Shown in pieces: positions 45,098 through 55,212 of a stretch of 58,161 nt of DNA. The DNA is from a virus. Below the pieces are notes generated by a model that saw only the letters and a list, made by a program, of their open reading frames with translations, did not search any database and was not told the DNA's origin. Location: positions 1 to 58,161 of IMG/VR virus record IMGVR_UViG_3300044825_001220; one strand, 5' to 3'. Every line of letters starts with the position of its first letter. The stretch's first letter is position 1. The translations under genes and the position numbers were made by a program.

Positions 45098-48000
45098 ACT
45101 CCTCGTCCTCTTCGCTCAGTTTGCTGACGTAGTCATCATTGAGCAGGTAGGCCATCCGTTTGTTCAGGATCAGTCCGTGCTGAGCCTGCGTGGATTTTTG
45201 CAACCGCTGTTTTACCGACCGATTTAGTGAGGTCGCGGCAATTGCCATAGCGGGATGCTGCTCGTTAAACTTGAGCATCTTTTCAAGGGCTTTCTGCACG
45301 CCCTCGGCATCGCTGCTCATGAATGACGCCCCATACAGATTAAGCAGGTTCTGGCGTTTCTTCAGGATTTCCTGCTCCTGCCCCTTCTTCTGGATGTTGT
45401 AGTACTGAATCTCCGCAATCTCAGCCGGGCGGAATCCCAGCGACTGCATGAACAGATCAAACGGCCCGACGTTTTCAACGAGCGGGTCTCCACGCAGACT
45501 CTTCACGCCTTCTTCGGCATACCGTGTTGCGATCAACGGCTGCTTGATGAATGCAGGGGCCACCGCCTCCAGGGCTCGGTCAGCGTGACCTTGGTTGTAC
45601 AGGTCAACAGCGCGGGCGACGTTGACCGTGAGTCCCACCGTGGGACCCAGCAGATCAACCAAGAATTGCCGCCATGCGTCTTCTTCGTCCAGATTCTTCC
45701 GGCCATCACGGAACCACATGTTGTCCAGAGACACCCGGCTGTGCAGATCGACACCTGCTGCATTACCTGCGCCACGGGTGAGGAACATCCCCAGGTTGGT
45801 CCCGAAGGTGTTGACCGCCCAGTTCATGTACTCCAACTCGAAGTCGAACGGTTCGTCCTCATCGTCCCCGAATCCGTTGACCACAGCGTTGATGATTGAC
45901 GCGGCGGTTGAGAAGCCCCACAAGCCCGTCGTGCCCGCCAGGATACCGGTCATGCCCATGGTGCCAACGAAGCGAGCAGTTGCTTCCCGCTTCATAAGAG
46001 CGTGTCTTTTTAAGAATTGCTCTCGTTCCGCGTCGCTCATAAGTGCCATTTGCGTCTCTGACGGCTTTTTGACCATGTTCACAAAGTTGCGCGTCAAGAA
46101 GAACGTCATCTGCTGCGGAAACTGCTTGAACTGCAAGATGACACGAGCAGCGGGATGCTGCATGTAGCGTGGCTTGTTCGCAGTGGAGTAGTCAAACATG
46201 GACCGGGTGGTCACATCTTTGGCCTCCGCGATGGCTTCGGAGAACGCCCGCTGCTGGTCAGGGTAGTTGGCGCGTTTCTCCATCGCAGCCCGGAATGCAG
46301 ACATGGCGATCACTTCGCGGTTGAACCGTTCTGCGTTGTGGAACAGCGCCGCCAGCGCAGTCATAACCCGATTGCGTATGCCGTCGTAGCTCTCTGTTGG
46401 TGACGACGCCAAACCAGACTGATCGTAAGTAGCAGTGATGTCGATCAAACCATCAGCAACGAACCGGTTATACGCAGCCTGATCTAAGCGGCTAAGTCCA
46501 GCGCGATCAAGCGACGGGAACAGAACCATGTTGTCGCGTATCCGGGGGCCACGTTCCAACCCGAAGCCTGTGCTCAAAATCTGTGCAGCCACGTCTTTCA
46601 TCTGCCCAAGGCTCTTGAGCGTAGCCGTGGTGTACGACATGTTGGGATTCAACCGTATTTGCTGACCAATCAAGGTCGGCAGACCAATGGTTAATCCACC
46701 CAAGATGTTGGTTGCCGCAGAAGCAAACGAGGTCAGGTACCAGATGAAGCCGATGTTCGACAGGGTCGAGACAACGATGCCTGTGTCCTCTGGGTTGAGG
46801 ATGTACGAGAGACGCTTGTCAAGCTCGCGCACGTAATCCGTAAGCTCGCTGTTCTCGCGCATCACGTCCATATTGGCGCGATCAGACTCGTCTTTGCGGT
46901 CTTTCAACTGTATGCGTGCAGCGGTCATCTGCGAGAACATCTCGGGGGAGTACTCGAAACGCGCCTGCTGGTACGCCATGTGGAAAGACGAGTACGAGAA
47001 GTTACGCAGGGCATCTTGAGAAAAGCCCTCGACGTTGGACCGATGCACGAACCGATTGCGGAAACTTGTCTCGGGTAGGTTGGTCAGCCACGCCTGATAC
47101 AACTCGTCCTTGAGGCTCTGCTTCAAAGCGTCCTCTTGAGCCGGTCCAGCCACGCGAATCTGATCGACGGCATTGAAGGCCGACTTGAGGAAGCTGGACT
47201 CGCGGGCGTGGAGGTCCATGCCCTTCATGTAGTCATCGCCGTACTGAATGGTTGCTTCCAGATGCGGGACTTCCGACAGCCGCTGCTTGATGTGCGCCTC
47301 CCGCTCGTTGGCAGTCTCGAACATGTAGTACTCGCGGCTGTTTCCCTTGCCAATCTGATACCAGAAACGCCCATACCGCATGAGTGGGAAGTACGGCCCT
47401 GCGCCGATGCCCTTCTCAAACTCGTTGCGAATCTCATTGATAGTAGTTTCTGAGACCCCCAACTGGCGCATCTGAACCACACGCTGACGCAGAGTGCGTT
47501 TGTACTCGGAGAACCGGCGTGCGTAGAAGTCGCGCACATCGCGGTAAATCTGCTTGGCCTCCGGGTTCAACTCCCGCCACATGGTCATCAGATCGGGATC
47601 AGCGTTACGCTGTTCGGCTGTGGCCTTGTCCGGGTCGATACGCTGTATGGTGGCACGATGCATCACAGCCCCGACCTTACGAGACATCTCGGGGTCCATG
47701 GCTTGCAGGCGCTGCCAGCGTTTGGTGATGTCGCCGGACTCGGTCAAGATGCGGTTCTTACGAGCCGTGTAGTCTTCGACGACGCGGATGAAGTTGTCGA
47801 GTTGTGGGATGCGTCCGTCCACAAGGTCTGCAATCTGGCGCAGCGTCAATGCACCCAGCGCCACTGGCCGCAGGTTGGACTTGAGCCCCCGGTAGAACGT
47901 GCCCCAGTCATTCTTGACTTCGCTCCACGGGCGTGGCGTCATGTAGTTACGCAGCGACTGGGTGGAGTTCGGACGCCCCACGGGGATGCGTTTCTTACTT

Positions 48001-51000
48001 TGGGCCAAACCCTTGGCCTGAGACTTGACCTGCAAGTCTGTCATCGGCCCGGTCAGATCGTCTTTACCGGCGGTGCCGCCGAGCATCATCGCGTCTGCGG
48101 CAAAGATGGCCTCGTTGAGGATGTTGCTTTCGCGCCCCTGCTTGATGTTAAACAGCTTACGGATTCCATCCGTGAACCAGTTCATCATCGAGAAGGGTGA
48201 TGCCTTGTACCGAATCGCCCGCAGCAGGGCTTGAAACTCTGGGTTGGTCAGGGCTTCGGACACAAACTCATGCAGGTCTGTGAGTCCGTAGATGTTGCTG
48301 CCGCCTACTTCATTCTCAGTCAGAACGCCTTTGGCGTGCTTGTACAACTCGACGAGCTTGTCGTATCCCTGACGACGAACGCCAGACAGCGTATCGGGGC
48401 GGTCAAGCAGTCCAAGCGTGGCTGCATGCAGAACCTCGTGCAAGAACGTGTGGTTCGTCATGCCAACTCCGCTACGCATGAAAATCGTATCGGACGTGGG
48501 GTCGTACTTACCAATCCAGCCGTACTGTTGGCTGATAAAGTCTGTAGCCGCACCAACCAACTGAATCTGTGCATCAGTCAGAGGTGAAGCAGTGCCACGG
48601 CTGGCGTTGTTGAGTTCAGCCAGCGCCTGCTCCAGATCACGGAGTTTGCTGGAGTCCAGCAGGCGCAGCAGTTCAGTGTGACGTTCTTGCGGCAGCGTTG
48701 TGGTCACCAACTCACGCAGCGAACCCAAGAAGTTGTCAAACGTCTTGCGAACCTCGGGGGTATCGTTCAGCGGAGCGATGGTGTCCCGGGAGATCAGTTC
48801 AGTCTTGGCCGTGATGCCCGCTTCAAGCAAACGCTCTGCCAGCATGGCGTAGTACGGGTTGGACTTACTGTCCGCAAGCAGTTGCAGAGCCTGCTGCGTG
48901 TTACCCGCTTCAAGCGCACGACGAATCGCGGGGTGAATCTCGTACAGACCCTGCACACGAGGCAGATTTTTACGAGAGACCTTGGGTTCAGTTACCTCTT
49001 CACGCTCTTCCTCGGGCGTAAATTCACCCGCCCGATCACGAGACTTTTTCGGGGCGCGGGGCATGGGCACTTTCGCCGCTGCACGCTGCTTTTCTTTATA
49101 CGCGTCGAGGCGGGCGTTGTACTCACTGACCGCCTGTTCAAACTCCGCGTTTGCTTGTGCGGTTTCTTTGTGGCCTTGAATCAACTCGTCCAGAAGTGCC
49201 ACAGTGCCAGGGTCAAGGTTCTGCTCGACCCACGTACGGAAGTCCTGCGCGTATTTGCCGCCCTCACCGTAGAACGTGGAGTTGGCACCGTAGTGTTTGG
49301 GGTCCAACTCATACATCGCCAAGTCAAACGCCAAGTCTTGCAGCGCCTGCCCGAACGTCTCACGCGTGCGGTTGTTCAGGTAGTTGGCGGCAGCGCGGGC
49401 GGACGCGCTCAGTTTCTCGCCAGCGGTGACCATCTGCCGCAGCATACGGATGGCCGTGCGCAGGCGTGAGTCGGACAGGGTGTACTGCTTGATCCGCGAC
49501 GCCTGCCCGGGACGGCGTGGCCTGCCCTCTTTGGCGGTGGCGGGCACTTGCGTAACCCGGACATCCTGCTCAATCTCTTCTTTGTAAGGCACCGGAGACT
49601 TGGTAACCCGCGAAGGAGTAGACCGCTGCGGTGTGGGGATGCCTTCCCCGGTGGCAGGCAGTTGTTTGAAGTACTCTTGGACTTGCCCGCTGAACTCTTC
49701 CATCCCACGACGGGTCGTGAGATTGGGCAAGCCCGCACGCTGGAGCAGGAACGCTTGCCGATCAGGAGAGGCACCACGCAACTGCTGCACAAGTTGCTGA
49801 AACGCTTCCATGCCACCGACGCGGTTGGCGAGGTAACGGAGCGCAGCCAGCCCGCCCTCGGTAGTCGTCTCCCCCGGGGCGGCGATGTCGTACTCAAGCA
49901 GCGCGGCTTGAGCGGCGTTCTTCGGTGACTGATACTTCTCACGCTCGACGGGAGACTCAGTGGCGGGCTCGATAACGTCAAAGAACCCCTGAATCGCCTG
50001 ACCTTCTTCCGTTTGAAGCAGGCGTTCAGTGTCAACGGCGGGGGCAACAACCCGCTCCTTCTGCGACACAGCGGGGCGAGTCTCTTCTCGAACTGGCTCT
50101 TCAACGATGCCCTCATCAGAGCCGAACTCAGGTTCTGCGGCTGCGCGTTCTTCTTGTTGCACCTCCGCAGCGGCTTGCTTAAGTTCGCTAACCAACTGAG
50201 AGCGAGGGCTCGGAGTGGGAGGCAACGCGCCAAAGAGATCACCCTGCATCCCACGGGCCGGGCCTTTAGATTGCACAGCCGCAATCGCTTCTGCGGTGCG
50301 CTGCTCTTCCTGCTGCAAATAAAGCTCAGCAACCTTCTTGGGGTTGTCAAACCCTTCTTCGGGAGTCAAGCCAACCTGCGGTGCGTTCGTGCGGCCCCAG
50401 ATGCCGTTGTTTATGTTGGCCGCTACCCGGTCCCGGAAGCGTTGCAGTTGCTCTTGCAAGTACTGCACGGACTTCTGCGGGTCACCGCGTCCGATGGCAA
50501 GAGCGCGGTTAGTCAGGTCGAGTACGTCTTTGCGGCCACCAAACAAGTCGCCGCGCATCCCGCGTGCTTGACCGGTTGGCACTTGACTGGCTGCAATCTG
50601 CAAGTCCGTCAGAACCCGAGTCCCATCGAACATCGGATTCTTCAGTTGATCAACCAAGGCTTTGCTGCCGATCAGATCGGCGTTGGCATCAACGATAGAG
50701 GCCAAGTCCCTGTTCACCAACAACAGCCTGCGCCCATCGGCTTGCGTGGGGCTGGTAATACTCAGCAGTTCGTTGGCTTCTTGGCGCAGGTCGTTGTACT
50801 GCCGTGAGAAGTCTTCGAGGCGAGCTACTGCACCGGACTGAGTTCCTTCTCCAGCGGCGGCTGGTGGTGCGGCAAAAACATCTTTGACTGTTTTTTCGAT
50901 GCGCGCAAGTTCTGCTTGGTTTGCCTCGTCCAAAATTTCCAACTCTTGAAACTCAGCCCGCAGCTTGGAAAAGTGACGATCAATAGGCAGGCCTCGCTTG

Positions 51001-52559
51001 GCGTCCATGATCGCCTCGCCAAGAAACCTATTAAGATGTGACGTGCCAAACCCGTTTTGCATAACGAAGTCGGCAGCATCATTGGGCAATACGATTGAGC
51101 CATATCCTCCAGCGGGTACTACAGAAAACTTTCCATCCCGGCTGGTCCATAGGCCATTGCGCTTCTTGGCCCCCTCATACGGAGGTTTGTCTGGATTAAT
51201 AAGAGGATCAAAATCCTCCAAATCTTCTTGTGCTCGTATCAGCGCAGTAGCCTCTACTGCACCGGACTGAGTTCCTTCTCTAGCAGGAGGCTGTCCAACA
51301 TCCGCTGGAGTAGAAACCATTCCATCTGGTTGAGTTGTAACAGGTCGTCCGGCGGGGGGTCGAGCTCCGGGGACGCCAGCCACTCCAGCGCCCGCTCCAC
51401 CTGTGAGTTCGAAAGGTTCTGCAACATCTTCTTCCTCCGAGAACGTCCCGCCCAGCAACGACCTCTCATCCAGTTTGATTGGCGGCTGCGGTTTTTCGGC
51501 GGCACGACCAAACACAACGTCGGATGCGCCAGTGATGACGCCACCACCAATACCGCCCTTTAGACCGGCATTGACGAAGCGAACAAAATTTTCTGCGGTA
51601 AAGAAGTTAGGGTTATTTGCGACGAAGGCTTCTGCCGCTGCGCTGGACATTTCCTGCACAGCCTCAGTGCCGCCCTCAGTGAAGAACCCCTTGCCAAGAC
51701 CAACCGCACCGCGCTTATACCACGCGCCAATGATCTCTTGAGGAGGGATGCCCGCTGTGCCAACCTTGCGCAGAAGTTGCACCGGCAGAATCGCGTCCAG
51801 CACGGAATTGAAACCACCGGCCACAAGGGCAGCGCCGATATCTTCCTTGCCGGTTTCTTGGAGAATATTCTGGTACACCTCAGGGATGTTCTGCGCCGCC
51901 GAACCGGTCAACGCACCCACTGCTTGGTACTTGAGCGCCGTACGCTGCGCGGCCTTTACACCCTCGTCCAGCGCCGCTTTACGAATGCCTTGGAGTGTGG
52001 CGTCGGTCAAAGCGCCAGAGGCCGTAGCCCGTGCTACTTCCCTCGCTGCCACGCCCTCTGCGGCTTGCATGGCAGCAGTCATGGCCGGGCGGGCCAACAG
52101 CGCGGCCGCGCCACCCGTAAACAAGCTGGGGAGTAGAGAGGGGATGGCCTCGCCAACCGCCTCGGTGATGTACGTCACTGCATCGCCAACACCTTTGATG
52201 TCGGTGAACGATGGCACTGCGGCAGGGAACCGCTCCTGAATCTCTTTCTGTGAGGCAGCCGCTTCCGCAAGTTGACGGTTGGCGTACTCATCTGCGCCCA
52301 CCGCCCGACCAAGCATGGCGGGGAGAACGTCCCCAAACAGCACGCCGGTCTGCATGGCGCTGCGTTTAATCGACGGAATAAACCCCGTCTGAGGCGCAGG
52401 GCCGGGCGCAGGGCCAAGAGTGGGTTCAAAAAGCGGCGCTTCAGGAGCCGAACCCAGAAACTGATTAAGAAAAAACGCCGCGTCTCGGTCTGTCAGCCCT
52501 GGCGGGCCGTCAAACTTATACATACGCCCATCAGGCCCTTTTGCACGGTACTGCGCCAT
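45096..52559 (-). CDS. Giant polyvalent ejection protein with zincin-like motif and LPD38-like end
   Basis: A protein of about 2,487 residues. The N-terminus (MAQYRAKGPDGRMYKFDGPP, GLTDRDAAFFLNQFL) is the usual head of phage internal-virion proteins. About 400 residues of Gly/Ala-rich helices follow (PSLLPSLFTGGAAALLA). Near residue 1374 is FLHEVLHAATLG, an HExxH zinc-protease-like motif followed by LHEFVSEAL. The last part (RVILQFKQFPQQMTFFLTRN; GMFLTRGAGNAAGVDL) resembles the LPD38 domain of polyvalent proteins. It is presumably packaged and injected with the DNA. The ATG at 52559 has AAGGA upstream. Confidence 0.72.
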   Translation of the reverse strand: MAQYRAKGPDGRMYKFDGPPGLTDRDAAFFLNQFLGSAPEAPLFEPTLGPAPGPAPQTGFIPSIKRSAMQTGVLFGDVLPAMLGRAVGADEYANRQLAEAAASQKEIQERFPAAVPSFTDIKGVGDAVTYITEAVGEAIPSLLPSLFTGGAAALLARPAMTAAMQAAEGVAAREVARATASGALTDATLQGIRKAALDEGVKAAQRTALKYQAVGALTGSAAQNIPEVYQNILQETGKEDIGAALVAGGFNSVLDAILPVQLLRKVGTAGIPPQEIIGAWYKRGAVGLGKGFFTEGGTEAVQEMSSAAAEAFVANNPNFFTAENFVRFVNAGLKGGIGGGVITGASDVVFGRAAEKPQPPIKLDERSLLGGTFSEEEDVAEPFELTGGAGAGVAGVPGARPPAGRPVTTQPDGMVSTPADVGQPPAREGTQSGAVEATALIRAQEDLEDFDPLINPDKPPYEGAKKRNGLWTSRDGKFSVVPAGGYGSIVLPNDAADFVMQNGFGTSHLNRFLGEAIMDAKRGLPIDRHFSKLRAEFQELEILDEANQAELARIEKTVKDVFAAPPAAAGEGTQSGAVARLEDFSRQYNDLRQEANELLSITSPTQADGRRLLLVNRDLASIVDANADLIGSKALVDQLKNPMFDGTRVLTDLQIAASQVPTGQARGMRGDLFGGRKDVLDLTNRALAIGRGDPQKSVQYLQEQLQRFRDRVAANINNGIWGRTNAPQVGLTPEEGFDNPKKVAELYLQQEEQRTAEAIAAVQSKGPARGMQGDLFGALPPTPSPRSQLVSELKQAAAEVQQEERAAAEPEFGSDEGIVEEPVREETRPAVSQKERVVAPAVDTERLLQTEEGQAIQGFFDVIEPATESPVEREKYQSPKNAAQAALLEYDIAAPGETTTEGGLAALRYLANRVGGMEAFQQLVQQLRGASPDRQAFLLQRAGLPNLTTRRGMEEFSGQVQEYFKQLPATGEGIPTPQRSTPSRVTKSPVPYKEEIEQDVRVTQVPATAKEGRPRRPGQASRIKQYTLSDSRLRTAIRMLRQMVTAGEKLSASARAAANYLNNRTRETFGQALQDLAFDLAMYELDPKHYGANSTFYGEGGKYAQDFRTWVEQNLDPGTVALLDELIQGHKETAQANAEFEQAVSEYNARLDAYKEKQRAAAKVPMPRAPKKSRDRAGEFTPEEEREEVTEPKVSRKNLPRVQGLYEIHPAIRRALEAGNTQQALQLLADSKSNPYYAMLAERLLEAGITAKTELISRDTIAPLNDTPEVRKTFDNFLGSLRELVTTTLPQERHTELLRLLDSSKLRDLEQALAELNNASRGTASPLTDAQIQLVGAATDFISQQYGWIGKYDPTSDTIFMRSGVGMTNHTFLHEVLHAATLGLLDRPDTLSGVRRQGYDKLVELYKHAKGVLTENEVGGSNIYGLTDLHEFVSEALTNPEFQALLRAIRYKASPFSMMNWFTDGIRKLFNIKQGRESNILNEAIFAADAMMLGGTAGKDDLTGPMTDLQVKSQAKGLAQSKKRIPVGRPNSTQSLRNYMTPRPWSEVKNDWGTFYRGLKSNLRPVALGALTLRQIADLVDGRIPQLDNFIRVVEDYTARKNRILTESGDITKRWQRLQAMDPEMSRKVGAVMHRATIQRIDPDKATAEQRNADPDLMTMWRELNPEAKQIYRDVRDFYARRFSEYKRTLRQRVVQMRQLGVSETTINEIRNEFEKGIGAGPYFPLMRYGRFWYQIGKGNSREYYMFETANEREAHIKQRLSEVPHLEATIQYGDDYMKGMDLHARESSFLKSAFNAVDQIRVAGPAQEDALKQSLKDELYQAWLTNLPETSFRNRFVHRSNVEGFSQDALRNFSYSSFHMAYQQARFEYSPEMFSQMTAARIQLKDRKDESDRANMDVMRENSELTDYVRELDKRLSYILNPEDTGIVVSTLSNIGFIWYLTSFASAATNILGGLTIGLPTLIGQQIRLNPNMSYTTATLKSLGQMKDVAAQILSTGFGLERGPRIRDNMVLFPSLDRAGLSRLDQAAYNRFVADGLIDITATYDQSGLASSPTESYDGIRNRVMTALAALFHNAERFNREVIAMSAFRAAMEKRANYPDQQRAFSEAIAEAKDVTTRSMFDYSTANKPRYMQHPAARVILQFKQFPQQMTFFLTRNFVNMVKKPSETQMALMSDAEREQFLKRHALMKREATARFVGTMGMTGILAGTTGLWGFSTAASIINAVVNGFGDDEDEPFDFELEYMNWAVNTFGTNLGMFLTRGAGNAAGVDLHSRVSLDNMWFRDGRKNLDEEDAWRQFLVDLLGPTVGLTVNVARAVDLYNQGHADRALEAVAPAFIKQPLIATRYAEEGVKSLRGDPLVENVGPFDLFMQSLGFRPAEIAEIQYYNIQKKGQEQEILKKRQNLLNLYGASFMSSDAEGVQKALEKMLKFNEQHPAMAIAATSLNRSVKQRLQKSTQAQHGLILNKRMAYLLNDDYVSKLSEEDEE
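50825..50851 (-). repeat. 27-bp direct repeat in the giant gene, copy A
   Basis: Identical to 51254-51280. It encodes the EGTQSGAV peptide in both places. It marks the edges of a 429-bp segment that could have been duplicated or inserted. Confidence 0.75.
51254..51280 (-). repeat. 27-bp direct repeat in the giant gene, copy B
   Basis: Identical to 50825-50851, same frame and orientation. Confidence 0.75.
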
Positions 52560-52586
52560 GGTCAATCCTTCTCAGGGTGGCCCAGA

Positions 52587-54770
52587 TTATTCGTCATCAT
52601 CCGAGTCGTCGGGCGTTACGTTGCTGATGAATCCTTTGTTAAGTTTACCCAATTCGCGCTCTGCGTACAGTTCGTAGAGTTGCGCGGACGACGTAATTCC
52701 GCGATCCTTGAACATTTTCTGCATGGCCGGGTTCAATGCGGCGGATTCAAAGTCAGCCTTGGCCAGCCGCTGTGCCCGGTCAAGAGCCCGCTCTCGTGCC
52801 GCTCCGTAGTTCTTCATGATCGCGGCGCTGCTCCTAGCCTGTGCAGCGGGGCCTGCGGCTGCAATACGCTGCCGCATAAGTCCTTCTTTGACTTGACTAG
52901 AACGCCGCTGCTCATCAAGCTGCTCACGCTGTAGAGCAAGCTGCGCTTGCGACTGCTCAAGTGCGCGAACCTGACCGGCCAAAGCCGCCGCCGTTTGCAA
53001 GTCGCCCTTACGCTGCGCAATCTCAAACTGCTTCAAGCTCATCCGCAGCTTCATGTCATTCTGGTCCATCTCCCGAGCCAGCTTGGCGCTTCCAGCCATG
53101 GATGCCGAGATGGTGGGTGCCGCTGCGGACGCACTGCCGAGGAACGTAGCACCGGGTTTAGATGCGGCAGCGGCCATTTGAAAACCAAAGTCTGCAAGTG
53201 CTGCACCAAACGCCCGTTCTTTTACCTCTTTAGAACCACCCATACTCTTTTCAGCTTCCGCAAGAAGGCTTTTCATCTCCTCCTTACTGGACTGATTAAG
53301 CTCGTCGCGCAACTCTTTAAACTTCTCCATGAAAGAGTCGCGGTTTACACCCACTTTGTCCGCCATCTGCTCCACCGCTTGCGTGATGGATGCATTAGTG
53401 GCACCGGCGGGTGCGGGTGCGCGGGCGCGAGCTCTGGCTTGAGCCGGTTTGGCGTCCGACCGGGATTTTTTACTGACCCGGCTTGCTGACGCTGCTTCCT
53501 CTTCTTCCAGCGGCTGGACGAAAGGGCGTGTAGGAGGTCGTGGTGGTGGTTCAGCAAGTCTAGAAGCAGCGCCCCCGTAGTATTCCGCAATGGATTTACC
53601 ACCACGGGCTATTCGCCCGGGAGCGTCTAGTAGCCGTTCAAGTAATGAACTTTCTCTTATCGTGGGGGCAACAAAATCAGACCCGCCAAACTCTGGGCTC
53701 ACACCGCCGTTTGCAAACGCCACGATGCCACCGTTGGCAGCGGTAAACACGCGCTCTTGATCTTCTGCCGGGAGCGAATCAAACGCGCCACCGAGACCTG
53801 CGCGGAGCGACGCCCGCTCGGCAAGCTCGTCGTCAATCATCATCAATTGCTGGTTATCGCCCCTGTTGAGCGCAGCCATACGCGATTGCTGCAATTGAGC
53901 ATCGCTGAGTCTGTCGATGATGTCATCAACACTGTAATCGCTGGTCACACCCCCACCGGCATACTCATCGACCTGACCACCTTCAGCAAACCCCCTGCCA
54001 AAACCTGTCATCGCACCCAAGCCAACACCAAGACCGGCCAACTGGCCAAGGACGTTTGGAGGCGGCTGATACAACGTCTGAACACTACCCATCGGGGTGC
54101 CGCGCAGGATGTTGGACATGAACTCCAACTGCTGGTACGGGTACTTCTGCTGGTTGAGGAAGTCTTGATAACCCTGGCTCAGGCGTTGCTGCTCCAACCC
54201 CTGACGCATCCCGCCGTACTGCATTTGTAGACCCTGCGCCCGACGAGCCTCTTCAGAGCCTTGCTCAAACGCACGCTGAGAACCCATAGCTTGGATGTCG
54301 CCCATCTGGCGCATGAGGTTGCGGTTGTCTTCTGCCCGTTGGATGCCTTCACGATACCCGCCAAACGCCCCCGCACCCGTAGCCCTTGCCTGCTGCTGCG
54401 CACCAAGAATACCGGCGCTGCGCATGGCTTCGCGCTTTTGAACGTCCACCACGTTCTGCATGTAGGGCGACATGTAGCCCTGAACCTGTTTGCCAAACTC
54501 CTCTGGGCTTGAAGCAGTGCGCATGGCCTGCTCTTGCATGGGATCAAACCCGGCAATTCGGTCTTTTGAATATACCTGATACGGGTTTTGGCTGATGTCT
54601 GTCAGCGCAGCAGCTTTGCCAAGCGTCTCTTTGGCGTACGGCTTGGCCCACTCTGGGAGGTCTGCAATCTGAGTTTGAGAGGCAGGGGCCGAAGAACCGC
54701 CACCACCACCGCCGCCAAGATGCAGAGTAAACCAGTCCGGGTTGAACAACCACTTCCAAATCTTAAACAT
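52587..54770 (-). CDS. Internal virion / DNA ejection protein candidate
   Basis: A 727-residue protein. After an aromatic N-terminus (MFKIWKWLFNPDWFTLHLGG) and a Gly-rich linker comes LPEWAKPYAKETLGKAAALT followed by QVYSKDRIAGFDPMQEQAMR, a conserved head of podovirus and siphovirus internal proteins. The centre is Gln/Ala/Arg-rich with long helices (AQQQARATGAGAFGG). Two 'GGxVxxYAGGGV' and 'GGIVAFANGGV' stretches follow. The last 150 residues are helical. Together with the giant protein it likely forms the ejected core. It overlaps the next gene upstream by 8 bases. Confidence 0.6.
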   Translation of the reverse strand: MFKIWKWLFNPDWFTLHLGGGGGGGSSAPASQTQIADLPEWAKPYAKETLGKAAALTDISQNPYQVYSKDRIAGFDPMQEQAMRTASSPEEFGKQVQGYMSPYMQNVVDVQKREAMRSAGILGAQQQARATGAGAFGGYREGIQRAEDNRNLMRQMGDIQAMGSQRAFEQGSEEARRAQGLQMQYGGMRQGLEQQRLSQGYQDFLNQQKYPYQQLEFMSNILRGTPMGSVQTLYQPPPNVLGQLAGLGVGLGAMTGFGRGFAEGGQVDEYAGGGVTSDYSVDDIIDRLSDAQLQQSRMAALNRGDNQQLMMIDDELAERASLRAGLGGAFDSLPAEDQERVFTAANGGIVAFANGGVSPEFGGSDFVAPTIRESSLLERLLDAPGRIARGGKSIAEYYGGAASRLAEPPPRPPTRPFVQPLEEEEAASASRVSKKSRSDAKPAQARARARAPAPAGATNASITQAVEQMADKVGVNRDSFMEKFKELRDELNQSSKEEMKSLLAEAEKSMGGSKEVKERAFGAALADFGFQMAAAASKPGATFLGSASAAAPTISASMAGSAKLAREMDQNDMKLRMSLKQFEIAQRKGDLQTAAALAGQVRALEQSQAQLALQREQLDEQRRSSQVKEGLMRQRIAAAGPAAQARSSAAIMKNYGAARERALDRAQRLAKADFESAALNPAMQKMFKDRGITSSAQLYELYAERELGKLNKGFISNVTPDDSDDDE

Positions 54771-55212
54771 TTAGATGCTCCTTGCGGTAGTCGTCAAACC
54801 GCTCATAAAACACAGCTTTCCAGACCTCTGGAAGAATCTCTTTGGCTTTTTCTGGACCAACACAAACATGTACGGCATAGGCCAAGATGTTGCCAGCAGC
54901 GTACCGCAGACTATGCGCAATCTCAATCCCGTGCGGGTCTTTGTTTCGCTCAAAAGTGTTCGCCGTCTCAAACGAAGAAACTACAACCAACCACATCGGC
55001 AAGATGTCGTCTTGGATGCTGCGGTAAAACGGGTTGGCAGGAAGATAAACAAGTGCGGTTAGGAAGGCTTGGTTGATGGTGTCATCGGATACATCCTTGT
55101 CCCTGTCCACCATGTCATCCCAAGCGTGTGCCAAAAACACAAACGCCCGAAACATGTTCAGGGCGTCTTGGTTCCCTCCGAACCACTCAAGTTTGCCTTC
55201 GTTGATGTTCAT
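54763..55212 (-). CDS. Conserved 149-residue phage protein with DDxxD-like motif
   Basis: Residues 15-75 (FRAFVFLAHAWDDMVDRDKD then AFLTALVYLPANPFYRSIQD) form a widely conserved phage family. Its 'HaWDDmvDrDk.vsd..in.af..al..LP.NPFYr' pattern is strongly kept. The acidic DDMVD cluster on a helix recalls isoprenoid synthase-type helical folds, but no function is known. It lies between two large internal-virion genes and overlaps both. All-helical structure is predicted by eye. Confidence 0.65.
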   Translation of the reverse strand: MNINEGKLEWFGGNQDALNMFRAFVFLAHAWDDMVDRDKDVSDDTINQAFLTALVYLPANPFYRSIQDDILPMWLVVVSSFETANTFERNKDPHGIEIAHSLRYAAGNILAYAVHVCVGPEKAKEILPEVWKAVFYERFDDYRKEHLNV

